From Leifsonia sp. SCN 70-46 (GTDB lineage Bacteria; Actinomycetota; Actinomycetes; Actinomycetales; Microbacteriaceae), in the NCBI GenBank assembly GCA_001725325.1, contig MEFY01000002.1, positions 1,925,559 through 1,989,558 of the forward strand: a DNA stretch of 64,000 nt. Reading direction: 5' to 3'. This document shows positions 8,741 to 18,151 of this stretch, piece by piece (positions within the stretch are counted from its first letter, which is position 1; each line of letters starts with the position of its first letter). The position numbers and the translations under genes were made by a program. The notes under the pieces were generated by a model that was not told the origin of the DNA, did no database searches, and was given only the letters and a program-made list of their open reading frames with translations.

Positions 8741-10111
8741 CTAGTCGGCGATGTCGTCCACGGGGCGCTTCCAGCGCGCCGCGATGAGCGACGTCACGAG
8801 CGTGATCGCGGAGATGACCGCGAGCACGACGCCCGGGTGCCACCACGCGGCATCCGTCGCGTTCGACAGCTCCTGCGTGACGAGCGGGATGAATCCCGAG
8901 ATCGTCGCCGCGAGCGCGTAGGCGATCGACATGGCGCTGTAGCGGATGGGACCGCCGAAGATGTTCGCCATGAGTCCGCCGAGGCCCGCCCACGCGAGGG
9001 TGGGCAGGATGCCGCCGATGATCATCGTGCCGACGAGGATCTGGAACGTCGCGAACTGCAGCAGGTAGTACATCGGGAACGCGATGGCGAGCGTGCCGAT
9101 CGCGCCGATGAGCACGACGCGCGCCGGCCCGATGCGGTTGGCGAGCACCCCGAAGAGCGGGATGGTCACGAACTGCAGGAGGCTGCCGATGAGCGTCGCG
9201 AGCGCGAGGTCCGGGTAGGAGAACCCGAGCACGCTGATGCCGTAGCCGATCGTGTACGTGTTCATGAGCGAGTACGACCCGATGCCGAGCAGCGCGGTGC
9301 CGACGGCGACCGCGATGGCCACGGGGTGCTTGCGCAGGGCCGCGAGCACGGGGATGCGCTCACGCCTGTCGCCCGCGAGGATGCTCTTGAACACGGGCGT
9401 CTCGTCGATCGTGAGCCGCAGGTACAGCGACACGAGCAGCAGGGGGAACGCCGCGAGGAACGGGATCCGCCAGCCCCACGCGAGCATGTCGGGCCCGGAG
9501 ATGACGAGCGGGAGCGTGAGCAGCAGCGCGGCCGTGATGGTCGTGCCGATGGGCGAGCCGAGCTGGGGGAGCGCGGCGTAGAAGCCGCGCCTCTTGGGCT
9601 CGACCTGCTCGACGGCGATGAGGATGCCGCCGCCCCACTCGCCGCCGAACGACAGGCCCTGGATGACGCGCATGAGCAGCAGCAGGATGGGCGCCGCGAT
9701 GCCGATGGTCGCGAAGTCGGGCAGGAGCCCGATGACGCCCGTCGCGATCCCCGTGATGGTGATCGTGATGATGAGCGTGCGCTTGCGCCCGATCCGGTCG
9801 CCGATGTTGCCGAAGATCGCGGCGCCGATGGGGCGCACCACGAAGGCGACGGCGATGCCCGCGAAGGAGGCGAGCAGCGCCGCCCCCGTGTCGAGCTCGG
9901 GGAAGAACAGGGTGGGGGCGAAGATCGCGGAGAAGTACGCGAACACGTAGAAGTCGTACGACTCCAGGGATGAGCCGACGAGTGCGGCCCAGACTGCCCT
10001 ACGGGCCTTGCGGCTGTCGTAGAGCGGGACGGGTGTTGCTTCGGTAGTGGTTGGCACTTTGCCACTGGTGATAGTCACGCGGACAGTAAACCAGCACTTG
10101 GACGATTCCAT
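8741..10111 (-). CDS. MFS transporter, metabolite:H+ symporter (MHS) type
   Basis: About 456 residues with 12 predicted transmembrane segments. MHS-family marks are the opening LVGSSLESYDFYVFAYF, the loop GDRIGRKRTLI between helices 2 and 3, and RVIQGLSFGGEWGGG. Such carriers import organic acids, betaines or shikimate-like compounds with protons. The track start is used, but the first 20-25 residues are poorly conserved in character and an in-frame GTG giving VPTTTEATPV is a credible alternative. It is divergent from a YtrA-type GntR regulator. Confidence 0.9.
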   Translation of the reverse strand: MESSKCWFTVRVTITSGKVPTTTEATPVPLYDSRKARRAVWAALVGSSLESYDFYVFAYFSAIFAPTLFFPELDTGAALLASFAGIAVAFVVRPIGAAIFGNIGDRIGRKRTLIITITITGIATGVIGLLPDFATIGIAAPILLLLMRVIQGLSFGGEWGGGILIAVEQVEPKRRGFYAALPQLGSPIGTTITAALLLTLPLVISGPDMLAWGWRIPFLAAFPLLLVSLYLRLTIDETPVFKSILAGDRRERIPVLAALRKHPVAIAVAVGTALLGIGSYSLMNTYTIGYGISVLGFSYPDLALATLIGSLLQFVTIPLFGVLANRIGPARVVLIGAIGTLAIAFPMYYLLQFATFQILVGTMIIGGILPTLAWAGLGGLMANIFGGPIRYSAMSIAYALAATISGFIPLVTQELSNATDAAWWHPGVVLAVISAITLVTSLIAARWKRPVDDIAD

Positions 10112-10122
10112 TTCCGCATTAG

Positions 10123-10140
10123 TTCTAGTTGCACTAGAAT
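10123..10140 (+). promoter_or_regulatory. GntR operator overlapping -10 of leaderless promoter
   Basis: TTCTAGT-TGC-ACTAGAA is a perfect 7-3-7 inverted repeat (10123-10139). TAGAAT (10135-10140) is the -10 box and lies 6 bases before the GTG of the gntR gene. Occupancy would occlude the promoter, so autoregulation by the YtrA-type protein is likely. The palindrome also sits just upstream of the divergent MFS gene. Confidence 0.75.
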
Positions 10141-10146
10141 AAACGC

Positions 10147-10497
10147 GTGTACCTCTCCCTCGACCCCGGCTCGACGACGCCGCTCTTCGAGCAGCTCGTG
10201 GCGGGCATCCGCGCGCAGGTCATCGACGGCACGCTCGCCGCGGGCGAGCGCCTGCCCGCCGCGCGCGACCTCGGCGACTCGCTCGACGTCAACGTGCACA
10301 CCGTGCTGCGTGCGTACCAGGTGCTGCGCGACGAGGGCTTCGTCGACCTGCGTCGCGGCCGGGGTGCAGTCGTCGCCGCCCGGCAGGGCGACTACGCCCA
10401 GCTCGCGCGCGACATCGACCGCGTCGTCGCCGAGGCCAAGTCCCTCGACCTCAGCCCCTCGGCGCTCACCGCCCTGATCAGGAAGGCCTACGAATGA
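10147..10497 (+). CDS. GntR family regulator, YtrA subfamily
   Basis: A 116-residue protein made of an N-terminal winged helix (PLFEQLVAGIRAQVIDG, LPAARDLGDSLDVNVHTVLRAYQ) and a very short C-terminal helix region, the hallmark of the YtrA subfamily, which lacks a large effector domain. It starts at GTG 6 bases after TAGAAT. Its stop overlaps the next gene by 4 bases (ATGA). YtrA-type regulators typically control a neighbouring membrane protein or ABC system, which fits. Confidence 0.93.
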   Translation: MYLSLDPGSTTPLFEQLVAGIRAQVIDGTLAAGERLPAARDLGDSLDVNVHTVLRAYQVLRDEGFVDLRRGRGAVVAARQGDYAQLARDIDRVVAEAKSLDLSPSALTALIRKAYE

Positions 10498-11462
10498 CCA
10501 AGCGCACAAGGATGCTCGTCGTGGGCGTCATCGTCCCGCTCCTCATCGCGGCGGCGGCGGTGGTCGTCATGATCGCCGCGCTGCCCGACCTGCCCGACCC
10601 GGTCGCCGTGCACTGGGGACCCTCCGGCGCCCCCGACCGCTTCGGCTCGCCGGTCGGCCCCGTCCTGCTCGTCGGCATCGGGGTGCTCGCCTACAGCGCG
10701 TTCGCCTTCGTCATGGCGCGCGCGCAGCACACGGTCAACGCGCGCATCGTGCTCGCGGCGGCACCGTTCCTCGCCACCGTGCTCGGGGTCATCGCCGCGG
10801 GCGGGCTGCTCGTGCAGCGCGGCATCGCCGACGCGCGCGACACCCCGTCGATCCTGCCCGTCGTGCTCGTGGGCTTCGCGGCCGGCATCGCGCTCGCCGT
10901 CGTGGCGTGGTTCGTGCTGCCGGCGGCGGACCCCGTGCCCGAGCCCGAGCCCGCGGACCTGCCGACGCTCGACCTCGCGGAGGGGGCGCGCGCCGCGTGG
11001 TTCCAGCGCGTCGAGCCCGCGCGCTGGCTGGGCGTCCTGCTCGTCGTCGTGGGCCTCGCGGCGCTCGTCGGCGGCGGCGTCGCCATGTGGCTCGCCGGCT
11101 CGACCGCCGTGCTCGTCGTCTACCTCGTCGTGATCGGCCTCGTCGTCGTCGCGGCCGTGAGCTCGCTGTTCTGGACCGTGCGCGTCGACGGCCGGGGGCT
11201 CCTCGCGCGCTCCGTGCTGGGCTTCCCGCGCATCACGGTCCCGCTCGACGACGTCGAGTCGGCGTCGTCGCTCGCCGCGGGCGGCGCGCGCGACTTCGGC
11301 GGATGGGGCCTGCGGTGGGCGGGACCCGGCCGGGTCGGCATCATCCTCGACTCGGGCCCGGCGCTCGAGGTGCGCAGGAAGAGCGGCGGCTCGCTCACCA
11401 TCACCGTCGCCCACAGCGAACGGGCCGCGGCACTGCTGAACTCGCTCGCCCGTCGCGCATAG
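10494..11462 (+). CDS. DUF1648-containing membrane protein
   Basis: A 322-residue polytopic membrane protein. The N-terminal region LPDLPDPVAVHWGPSGAPDRF is the DUF1648 signature between helices 1 and 2. Further helices follow near residues 60-140 and 185-230, and a C-terminal cytosolic beta-rich domain ends the protein. It is translationally coupled to the GntR/YtrA regulator. Homologous pairs occur in Bacillus and actinobacteria, but the molecular role is not established. Confidence 0.88.
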   Translation: MTKRTRMLVVGVIVPLLIAAAAVVVMIAALPDLPDPVAVHWGPSGAPDRFGSPVGPVLLVGIGVLAYSAFAFVMARAQHTVNARIVLAAAPFLATVLGVIAAGGLLVQRGIADARDTPSILPVVLVGFAAGIALAVVAWFVLPAADPVPEPEPADLPTLDLAEGARAAWFQRVEPARWLGVLLVVVGLAALVGGGVAMWLAGSTAVLVVYLVVIGLVVVAAVSSLFWTVRVDGRGLLARSVLGFPRITVPLDDVESASSLAAGGARDFGGWGLRWAGPGRVGIILDSGPALEVRRKSGGSLTITVAHSERAAALLNSLARRA

Positions 11463-11463
11463 A

Positions 11464-11621
11464 ATGGCTCCACAGGCAGTGATCCGCTATCCACGGGGAG
11501 CCTCCGGAAGAACGGCGCGAGCCCAGTAGAACCGGACAAGCGGTTTGAGTGGCGCAGCAGTGCGCAAGCGGGGTGGTACCGCGGCCGAGAGGTCGTCCTC
11601 GTGTGACAGACACCACAGGAG
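11464..11621 (+). promoter_or_regulatory. T-box riboswitch of ileS (translational type)
   Basis: The conserved T-box GGGTGGTACCGCGG is at 11571-11584; its UGGU bulge complements an ACCA tRNA end, as expected for tRNA-Ile. A short stem I is closed by GGCTCC (11466-11471) and GGAGCC (11497-11502) and contains AUC triplets at 11482 and 11489, either of which could be the isoleucine specifier. Stem III is AACCG/CGGTT (11530-11545). No terminator with a U-run follows; the AGGAG ribosome site (11617-11621) lies just downstream, as in actinobacterial T-boxes that control translation. Confidence 0.92.
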
Positions 11622-11625
11622 CCAC

Positions 11626-14600
11626 ATGTCGTACCCCCGCCACACGCCCGACGAGCCGGTGCAGCCCTCTCCGTCGTTCCCGGACATCGAGAAGCGCATC
11701 CTCGCCTTCTGGAAGCAGGACGGCACGTTCCAGGCGTCGATCGACCAGCGCGAGGGCGCGCCCGAGTGGGTGTTCTACGACGGCCCGCCGTTCGCCAACG
11801 GCCTGCCGCACTACGGCCACCTTCTGACGGGCTACGCGAAGGACGTGTTCCCGCGCTTCCAGACCATGCGCGGCAAGCAGGTGCACCGGCGCTTCGGCTG
11901 GGACACCCACGGCCTGCCCGCCGAGCTCGAGGCCATGCGCCAGCTCGGCATCACCGAGAAGTCGCAGATCGAGGAGATGGGCATCGCGACCTTCAACGCC
12001 AAGGCGCGCGAGTCGGTGCTCGAGTACACCAAGGAGTGGGAGGACTACGTCACCCGCCAGGCCCGCTGGGTCGACTTCGAGAACGACTACAAGACGCTCG
12101 ACGTGACCTACATGGAGTCGGTCATCTGGGCGTTCAAGCAGCTGCACACGAAGGGTCTGGCCTACGAGGGCTACCGCGTGCTGCCGTACTGCTGGCACGA
12201 CGAGACGCCGCTCTCGAACCACGAGCTGCGCATGGACGACGACGTCTACAAGATGCGCCAGGACCAGTCGGTCACGGTCACCTTCCCGCTCGACGGGCCC
12301 AAGGCCGAGACCCTCGGGCTCACGGGGGTGAAGGCCCTCGCGTGGACGACGACGCCGTGGACCCTCCCGACGAACGCCGCGCTCGCCGTGGGGCCCGACA
12401 TCGAGTACTCGGTGGTGCAGTCCGCCGACGGCGCGAGCCAGTACCTGCTCGCGTCCGCGAGCGTCGCGGGCTACGCGAAGGACCTCGGCTACGCCACGCC
12501 CGACGAGGCTCTCGGCGCCGTCACGAGCACGGTCGTGGGCCGCGACCTCGAGGGCGTGCGCTACGACCGGCTGTGGGACTACTACGCCGACGCCCCCGGC
12601 ATGGAGAACGCGTGGCAGATCCTCGTCGCCGACTACGTCGCGACGGGAGAGGGCACGGGCATCGTGCACCAGGCCCCCGCGTACGGCGAGGACGACCAGC
12701 TCGTGTGCGCGGCGGCGGGCATCCCCATCATCCTGTCCGTCGACGACGGCGGGCGGTTCCTGCCGGTCATCGAGGATGTCGCGGGCCTGCAGGTCTTCGA
12801 CGCGAACAAGCCGCTCACCCAGAAGCTGCGCGCCGACGGCCGCCTGCTGCGCGTCGCGAGCTACGAGCACAGCTACCCGCACTGCTGGCGCTGCCGCAAC
12901 CCGCTCATCTACAAGGCCGTGTCGAGCTGGTTCGTGAAGGTGCCGGAGTTCCGCGACCGCATGGGCGAGCTCAACCAGGAGATCAACTGGGTGCCGGAGA
13001 ACGTCAAGGACGGCCAGTTCGGCAAGTGGATCGGCAATGCGCGCGACTGGTCGATCAGCCGCAACCGCTACTGGGGCAGCCCCATCCCGGTGTGGAAGAG
13101 CGACGACCCCGCCTACCCGCGCGTCGACGTGTACGGCTCGCTCGACGAGCTCGAGGCCGACTTCGGCGTGCGTCCCACCGACCTGCACCGCCCGTTCATC
13201 GACGAGCTGACCCGCCCGAACCCCGACGACCCCACGGGGCGGTCCACGATGCGCCGCATCGAGGACGTGCTCGACGTGTGGTTCGACTCGGGCTCGATGC
13301 CGTTCGCGCAGGTGCACTACCCCTTCGAGAACCGCGAGTTCTTCGAGAGCCACAACCCCGCGGACTTCATCGTCGAGTACATCGGGCAGACGCGCGGCTG
13401 GTTCTACCTCCTGCACGTGCTCTCGACGGCGCTGTTCGACCGGCCCGCGTTCCGCAACGTCATCAGCCACGGCATCGTGCTGGGCTCCGACGGCCAGAAG
13501 ATGTCGAAGAGCCTGCGCAACTACCCCGACGTCAACGAGGTCTTCGACCGCGACGGCGCGGACGCCATGCGGTGGTTCCTCATGTCGAGCTCGGTCATCC
13601 GGGGCGGAAACCTCATCGTGACCGAGGAGGGCATCCGCGAGGGCGTGCGCCAGCTGCTGCTGCCGCTGTGGAGCACGTACTACTTCTTCACCCTGTACGC
13701 GAACGCCGAGGGCTACGAGGCGAAGCCCGTCACCGGCACCCCCGCGCACGTGCTCGACCGCTACATCCTCGCCAAGACCGGCGAGCTCGTGGACGCCGTG
13801 ACCGTCGAGCTCGAGGGGCTCGACAGCCCCGTGGCCGCCGCGAAGCTGCGCGACTTCGCCGACGTGCTCACCAACTGGTACGTGCGCCGCAGCCGCGACC
13901 GGTTCTGGGCGGGCGACCGCGAGGCGTTCGACACGCTCTACACCGTGCTCGAGACCGTCACGCGGGTCGCGGCGCCGCTCATCCCGCTCGTCGCGGACGA
14001 GACGTGGCGCGGGCTCACCGGCGGCCGCAGCGTGCACCTCGAGGACTGGCCGGCCGCGGCATCGTTCCCGAGCGACCCCGACCTCGTCGCCGAGATGGAC
14101 GCCGTGCGCGAGATCGCGTCCGCGGGGCTCGCGCTGCGCAAGACGCGCGGACTGCGCGTGCGCCTGCCGCTCGCGCGCCTCACGGTGTCGTCGAGCCGCA
14201 CGGGCTGGTTCGACGGCGTCGAGGGCATCCTGCGCGACGAGCTCAACGTCAAGGCGGTGTCGTTCCTCGCCGCGGCCGACCCGGGCGACTTCGGCATCAC
14301 GAAGAAGCTCACCGTCAACGCGCGCGCCCTCGGCCCGCGCCTCGGCAAGCAGGTGCAGCAGGTCATCCAGGCCGCGAAGGCCGGGCAGTGGGTGCAGACC
14401 GGCGCGAGCATCGTCGAGGTCGGGGGCGTCGAACTGTTCGAGGGCGAGTTCGACCTCGAGCTCGAGGCGTCGGACGAGTCGAGCGCGATCGCGTTCCTCG
14501 GCGACGGCGGCTTCGTGCTGCTCGACACGGCGCTCACGCCCGAGCTCATGGCGGAGGGGTTCGCGCGCGACGTCATCCGCGCGATCCAGGACACGCGCAA

Positions 14601-14871
14601 GGCCGCGGGCCTCGACGTGAGCGACCGCATCGTGCTCACGATCACGGGCGCCCACAAGGCCGACGTGGGGGCTCTCGGCGTGTTCGCGGAGATGATCGCG
14701 ACGGAGACGCTCGCGGTCGACGCGACGTTCACCGAGGCGGCCGACCCCGAGACCGCGGCCGCCCTCGGCGGCGCGGCGGGCGCCCAGCGCACCGTCCTCG
14801 CAGCCGGCCAGTACCAGAATGCTGGTGTACTGGTCATCGACGTGACCAAGTCGGGAGCCGTGGATGTCTGA
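11626..14871 (+). CDS. ileS: Isoleucyl-tRNA synthetase
   Basis: A class I synthetase charging tRNA-Ile (1081 aa). Signatures: HIGH-type motif in [25 protein letters not shown] loop [13 protein letters not shown], the long CP1 editing insert, and a C-terminal DUF5915/anticodon-binding extension typical of the long form. The start is the ATG giving [10 protein letters not shown], 5 bases after AGGAG; the track start at 11545 lies inside the T-box. It is controlled by that riboswitch and overlaps folC by 8 bases. Very long shadow ORFs cover it on both strands. Confidence 0.98.
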   Translation: MSYPRHTPDEPVQPSPSFPDIEKRILAFWKQDGTFQASIDQREGAPEWVFYDGPPFANGLPHYGHLLTGYAKDVFPRFQTMRGKQVHRRFGWDTHGLPAELEAMRQLGITEKSQIEEMGIATFNAKARESVLEYTKEWEDYVTRQARWVDFENDYKTLDVTYMESVIWAFKQLHTKGLAYEGYRVLPYCWHDETPLSNHELRMDDDVYKMRQDQSVTVTFPLDGPKAETLGLTGVKALAWTTTPWTLPTNAALAVGPDIEYSVVQSADGASQYLLASASVAGYAKDLGYATPDEALGAVTSTVVGRDLEGVRYDRLWDYYADAPGMENAWQILVADYVATGEGTGIVHQAPAYGEDDQLVCAAAGIPIILSVDDGGRFLPVIEDVAGLQVFDANKPLTQKLRADGRLLRVASYEHSYPHCWRCRNPLIYKAVSSWFVKVPEFRDRMGELNQEINWVPENVKDGQFGKWIGNARDWSISRNRYWGSPIPVWKSDDPAYPRVDVYGSLDELEADFGVRPTDLHRPFIDELTRPNPDDPTGRSTMRRIEDVLDVWFDSGSMPFAQVHYPFENREFFESHNPADFIVEYIGQTRGWFYLLHVLSTALFDRPAFRNVISHGIVLGSDGQKMSKSLRNYPDVNEVFDRDGADAMRWFLMSSSVIRGGNLIVTEEGIREGVRQLLLPLWSTYYFFTLYANAEGYEAKPVTGTPAHVLDRYILAKTGELVDAVTVELEGLDSPVAAAKLRDFADVLTNWYVRRSRDRFWAGDREAFDTLYTVLETVTRVAAPLIPLVADETWRGLTGGRSVHLEDWPAAASFPSDPDLVAEMDAVREIASAGLALRKTRGLRVRLPLARLTVSSSRTGWFDGVEGILRDELNVKAVSFLAAADPGDFGITKKLTVNARALGPRLGKQVQQVIQAAKAGQWVQTGASIVEVGGVELFEGEFDLELEASDESSAIAFLGDGGFVLLDTALTPELMAEGFARDVIRAIQDTRKAAGLDVSDRIVLTITGAHKADVGALGVFAEMIATETLAVDATFTEAADPETAAALGGAAGAQRTVLAAGQYQNAGVLVIDVTKSGAVDV

Positions 14872-16330
14872 TCGCGAGGATGACCTCGATCCCAGTGAGA
14901 ACCCGCTGGCCGACCTGAGCCCGTTCGCCGACGGCAACGAGGGCACGAACCTCGACGAGGACTCCGACTACGAGCTCGAGGACGCGGAGTACCAGGACGA
15001 CGCCGACCGCGTCTACGCCGAGCTCCTCGAGCGCATCGGCGAGGCGGCCCCGCAGCCGCGCCTCGACGCCACGCGGCGCGCGCTCGAGCTGCTGGGCGAC
15101 CCGCAGCGCTCGTACCCGATAGTCCACATCACGGGCACGAACGGCAAGACCTCGACGAGCAGGATGACCGAGAGCATCCTGCGCGCCTACGGGCTGCGCA
15201 CGGGCCTCATGACGAGCCCGCACCTCGTGCGCGTCAACGAGCGGATCGTCGTCGACGGCCAGCCGATCTCGAACCGCTCGCTCGCCGCCAACTGGGACGA
15301 CATCAGCCCCTTCCTCGCGCTCGTCGACTCCGAGCTGCAGGCGAAGGACGAGGAGCCGCTCACGTTCTTCGAGGCCCTCACGGTGCTCGCGTACGCGAGC
15401 TTCGCCGACGCGCCCGTCGACGTCGCCGTCATCGAGGTCGGCATGGGCGGCGAGTGGGACTCCACGAACGTGGGCGACGGCCAGGTCGCCGTGTTCGCGC
15501 CTATCGCGCTCGACCACACCCAGCGCCTCGGCTCGACGGTCGCGGAGATCGCGCGCACCAAGGCCGGCATCATCAAGCCGTCGGCCGCCGTCGTCTCCGC
15601 CGCGCAGGATCTGGAGGCGCTCGAGGAGCTCGAGCGCGCCGCCGAGCTGCGCGAGGCGACCCTCGCGGTCGAGGGCGGCGCGTTCGCCCTCGAGGAGTCG
15701 ACGGTCGCCGTCGGCGGCCAGGTCATCACCGTCCGCGGGCTCGCCGGCACGTACGAAGACCTCTTCCTCCCGCTCTTCGGCGACCACCAGGGACACAACG
15801 CGGCCCTCGCGATCGCCGCTGTCGAGTCGTTCCTCGGCGGCGGCACGCAGCCGCTCGTCGGTGACGTGCTCGCCGAGGGCCTGGCTACCGCGACCTCTCC
15901 CGGCCGCCTGCAGATCATCGGCACCGAGCCGACGGTGCTCGTCGACGCCGCCCACAACCCGCACGGCGCCCGCGCGCTCGCGACGGCCCTGGGGGAGTAC
16001 TTCACGTTCGACGAGATCGCCGTCGTGCTGGGCGTGCTGCAGGACAAGGACGCGAACGGCATAGTCGAGGCGCTCGTGCCCGTCGCCTCCGCGTTCTACG
16101 TCACACAGTCCCAGTCCGACCGGGCCGTGCCCGCCGAAGCGCTCGCCGACCTCGTGATCGCGCACGCGGGCCCCGACGCGGTGGTGCCGTACTCCTCGTT
16201 CGAGCACGCCGTGCAGGATGCCCGGGTCTGGGCCTCCGCGGCCCCGCGCCGCGCGGTCGTCGTCACGGGCTCCATCACCCTCGTGGGCGAGGCCATCGAG
16301 CTCGCGGCAGCCGAGAAGTGGAAGCAGTGA
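14864..16330 (+). CDS. folC: Bifunctional folylpolyglutamate/dihydrofolate synthase
   Basis: A 488-residue Mur-ligase-type enzyme that adds glutamate to dihydropteroate and folates. The P-loop [16 protein letters not shown] lies near residues 85-100, followed by [12 protein letters not shown] and the C-terminal ligase domain ([14 protein letters not shown]). The first 50 or so residues are an unusual acidic extension ([24 protein letters not shown]). GGGAG precedes the ATG. It overlaps ileS by 8 bases and the DUF4233 gene by 4. Confidence 0.96.
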   Translation: MSDREDDLDPSENPLADLSPFADGNEGTNLDEDSDYELEDAEYQDDADRVYAELLERIGEAAPQPRLDATRRALELLGDPQRSYPIVHITGTNGKTSTSRMTESILRAYGLRTGLMTSPHLVRVNERIVVDGQPISNRSLAANWDDISPFLALVDSELQAKDEEPLTFFEALTVLAYASFADAPVDVAVIEVGMGGEWDSTNVGDGQVAVFAPIALDHTQRLGSTVAEIARTKAGIIKPSAAVVSAAQDLEALEELERAAELREATLAVEGGAFALEESTVAVGGQVITVRGLAGTYEDLFLPLFGDHQGHNAALAIAAVESFLGGGTQPLVGDVLAEGLATATSPGRLQIIGTEPTVLVDAAHNPHGARALATALGEYFTFDEIAVVLGVLQDKDANGIVEALVPVASAFYVTQSQSDRAVPAEALADLVIAHAGPDAVVPYSSFEHAVQDARVWASAAPRRAVVVTGSITLVGEAIELAAAEKWKQ

Positions 16331-16677
16331 AGCGCCAACGGTCCACCACGGAGTCCCTCCTCAGCATCGTGCTGGGGCTCGAGGCCGTGCTCATGTTCTT
16401 CGTGACGCTCACGGCGTTCGGCCTCAAGGCCGTCGAGCCCGTCGTCGCGTTCGCGGGCGGGGGAGGGCTGCTCGTCGCCCTCGTCCTCACCGCGGGGCTG
16501 CTGCGGTTCCCCTTGGGGGTGTGGCTCGGCTGGGTGATGCAGGCGGTACTCATCGCCACGGGCATCCTGCTGCCCATCATGTTCGTGGTCGCGACGGGGT
16601 TCGTCGCGATCTGGGTCTACTGCTTCGTCAAGGGACGGCAGATAGACTCCGCCCGCCGTCAACTACAGGAGAACTAA
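16327..16677 (+). CDS. DUF4233 membrane protein
   Basis: A 116-residue protein with four predicted transmembrane helices (LLSIVLGLEAVLMFFVTLTAF, VVAFAGGGGLLVALVLTAGLL, GWVMQAVLIATGILLPIMF, then a final helix). DUF4233 is the actinobacterial family found between folC and ndk, and that is its position here. I start at the GTG overlapping the folC stop (GTGA) rather than the track's GTG three codons earlier. The stop overlaps ndk by one base (TAATG). Function unknown. Confidence 0.9.
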   Translation: MKRQRSTTESLLSIVLGLEAVLMFFVTLTAFGLKAVEPVVAFAGGGGLLVALVLTAGLLRFPLGVWLGWVMQAVLIATGILLPIMFVVATGFVAIWVYCFVKGRQIDSARRQLQEN

Positions 16678-17090
16678 TGTCTGTCGAAGAAACCCTCGTC
16701 CTCGTCAAGCCCGACGGTGTCGCGCGCAACCTGACCGGTGAGATCCTGCGCCGCATCGAGGCGAAGGGCTACCAGATCGTCGACCTCAAGCTCGTGCAGG
16801 CCGACCTCGAGCTGCTCGCGGCCCACTACGAGGAGCACCAGGGCAAGCCCTTCTACGAGCCGCTCGTCGAGTTCATGCAGTCCGGCCCCGTCGTGGCCGT
16901 GCGCGTCGCCGGCAACCGCGTCATCGAGGGCTTCCGCTCGCTCGCGGGCACGACCGACCCCACGACGGCCGCGCCCGGCACCATCCGCGGCGACCTCGGC
17001 CGCGACTGGGGCCTCAAGGTGCAGCAGAACCTCGTGCACGGCAGCGACTCGCCCGAGAGCGCCGCGCGCGAGCTCGCCCTCTGGTTCTAG
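16677..17090 (+). CDS. ndk: Nucleoside diphosphate kinase
   Basis: A 137-residue enzyme, the standard size, that transfers gamma-phosphate from ATP to nucleoside diphosphates. The phospho-histidine active site is visible as NLVHGSDSPESA near residue 120, and the N-terminal strand ETLVLVKPDGVARNL is characteristic. The ATG shares one base with the upstream stop, and AGGAG lies 6-10 bases before it. The track reports it only inside a longer frame starting at 16218. Last gene of the ileS operon. Confidence 0.98.
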   Translation: MSVEETLVLVKPDGVARNLTGEILRRIEAKGYQIVDLKLVQADLELLAAHYEEHQGKPFYEPLVEFMQSGPVVAVRVAGNRVIEGFRSLAGTTDPTTAAPGTIRGDLGRDWGLKVQQNLVHGSDSPESAARELALWF

Positions 17091-17100
17091 GGCGTCCCTT

Positions 17101-17165
17101 CCTGCCCGCAGGTGGGCGAGCTGCGGGGAACGTTCCGCGCAGCTCGGCACCCTGCCCGCAGGATG
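17101..17165. repeat. Interspersed intergenic repeat, copy B, with nested palindromes
   Basis: Homologous to copy A (3238-3290). Here the centre is a 28-base near-perfect palindrome (17118-17145): arms GAGCTGCGGGGAAC and GTTCCGCGCAGCTC differ by one pair. It is flanked on both sides by CCTGCCCGCAGG (17101-17112 and 17151-17162). It lies between the convergent ndk and VKOR genes and could act as a bidirectional terminator, although no T-runs are present. Confidence 0.65.
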
Positions 17166-17177
17166 CGGTGAGGGAGG

Positions 17178-17780
17178 CTAGCCGACCGTGAGCGTCGCGA
17201 GCACGTCGAGGCGCACCTGCGCGACGACGGCGATGAGGATGTACCCCACGACGGTGATCACGGGAACCCACGAGTAGAGGCGTGCCCCGACGGGCTGCAG
17301 CGCCGCTCCGAAGCGGCCGGCGCGCGCGTTGGAGAGCGTGAGCGTCCAGAACATCGGGATCGTCATCGACCAGACGAGCATGCACCACGGGCACAGCGTG
17401 CCGAGGTTGAAGATGCTCTGGTACGCGAGCCACAGGATGAAGGCGAAGGCGCCCAGCACGCCCACGTTGAACGCGATCCAGAACCAGCGCGCGAACGTCG
17501 CCCCCGCGAGGAGCGCGACGCCGACGGCGATGGGCGCGACGAAACCGCCGAGCCCGAGGAGCGGGTTGGGGAAGCCCAGGAGCGATCCCTGCCACGAGCC
17601 GAGGTTGACGCCGCACTGCACCAGCACGCTGAAGTTGCAGTCGAGATCGGCCTGCGGGTTCTGGAGGACGGCGAGCTTGTCGAGGGTCAGCGCGAACGAC
17701 GCGTACCAGCCGACGACGCCCGCGACGATGAGCACGAGGGCGAGGACGAGGGGCCGGCGCTGCACGACGGGGTCGGTCAT
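17178..17780 (-). CDS. Vitamin K epoxide reductase (VKOR) family membrane protein
   Basis: A 200-residue protein with about five transmembrane helices. The active-site CPWC lies near residue 130 (GTLCPWCMLVWS) and a loop cysteine pair is seen in LDCNFSVLVQCG. Actinobacterial VKOR replaces DsbB: it reoxidises a DsbA-like oxidase using menaquinone and so supports disulfide formation outside the membrane. No fused thioredoxin domain and no neighbouring DsbA were seen. AATAAT lies 6 bases before the ATG, so the message is probably leaderless. Confidence 0.94.
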   Translation of the reverse strand: MTDPVVQRRPLVLALVLIVAGVVGWYASFALTLDKLAVLQNPQADLDCNFSVLVQCGVNLGSWQGSLLGFPNPLLGLGGFVAPIAVGVALLAGATFARWFWIAFNVGVLGAFAFILWLAYQSIFNLGTLCPWCMLVWSMTIPMFWTLTLSNARAGRFGAALQPVGARLYSWVPVITVVGYILIAVVAQVRLDVLATLTVG

Positions 17781-18151
17781 GGTCGGATTATTGCACGCGC
17801 CAAATCGCGGCTGGCTGCGAATGCGTGCGATAATCGAGTTCAGTCAGTCGGGCCGCGCCCGGCATGACACCAAACAGTGCTTTCCGGGCTGGACCTGCAA
17901 CGAACACGCAGGGCTGAACCGGGCCAGTGCCGCACAGGACCAGTACCTGACAGAGGCAGAGCCGGATAGCCAGTTCCGGAGTATTGCAGTGAGAGTGCAA
18001 GGCAGGCGCGAGCCAGTGCCCGAGAAGAGGCGCAGAGCCCGCTTGCAGACCTGAAGGATTAGTAGCGGTGCCGCCGAGAAGGCGGGATAGCGCACGAGAG
18101 AGTACCCGGTGGGTGGCGCGGTTGCCCACCCGGGCTAGGAGTACGCCAGCA
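17781..18151 (+). promoter_or_regulatory. Promoter and long structured 5' leader of rne
   Basis: This 371-base gap holds no convincing gene. An extended -10 box TGC-GATAAT (17826-17834) gives a predicted leader of roughly 310 bases. Hairpins include CCGCC-GAGAA-GGCGG (18071-18085) and CCCGGTGGG paired with CCCACCCGGG (18105-18134), the latter ending 2 bases before the AGGAG ribosome site. The motif GCCAGT recurs at 17923, 17969 and 18012. RNase E genes elsewhere are autoregulated through their leader; that is suggested here but not shown. Confidence 0.6.
17787..17792 (-). promoter_or_regulatory. -10 box of VKOR gene
   Basis: AATAAT on the minus strand, preceded by TGC (extended -10), is separated from the ATG at 17780 by 6 bases. 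Confidence 0.55.

Noticed and set aside
11401-14946. Minus-strand ORF of 1181 codons opposite ileS, and similar long ORFs opposite or out of frame with valS, the M3 peptidase, obg and rne
   Set aside because: These are shadows caused by extreme GC3. They are Arg/Ala/Glu- or Arg/Pro-rich without motifs, while the other strand carries complete conserved enzymes.
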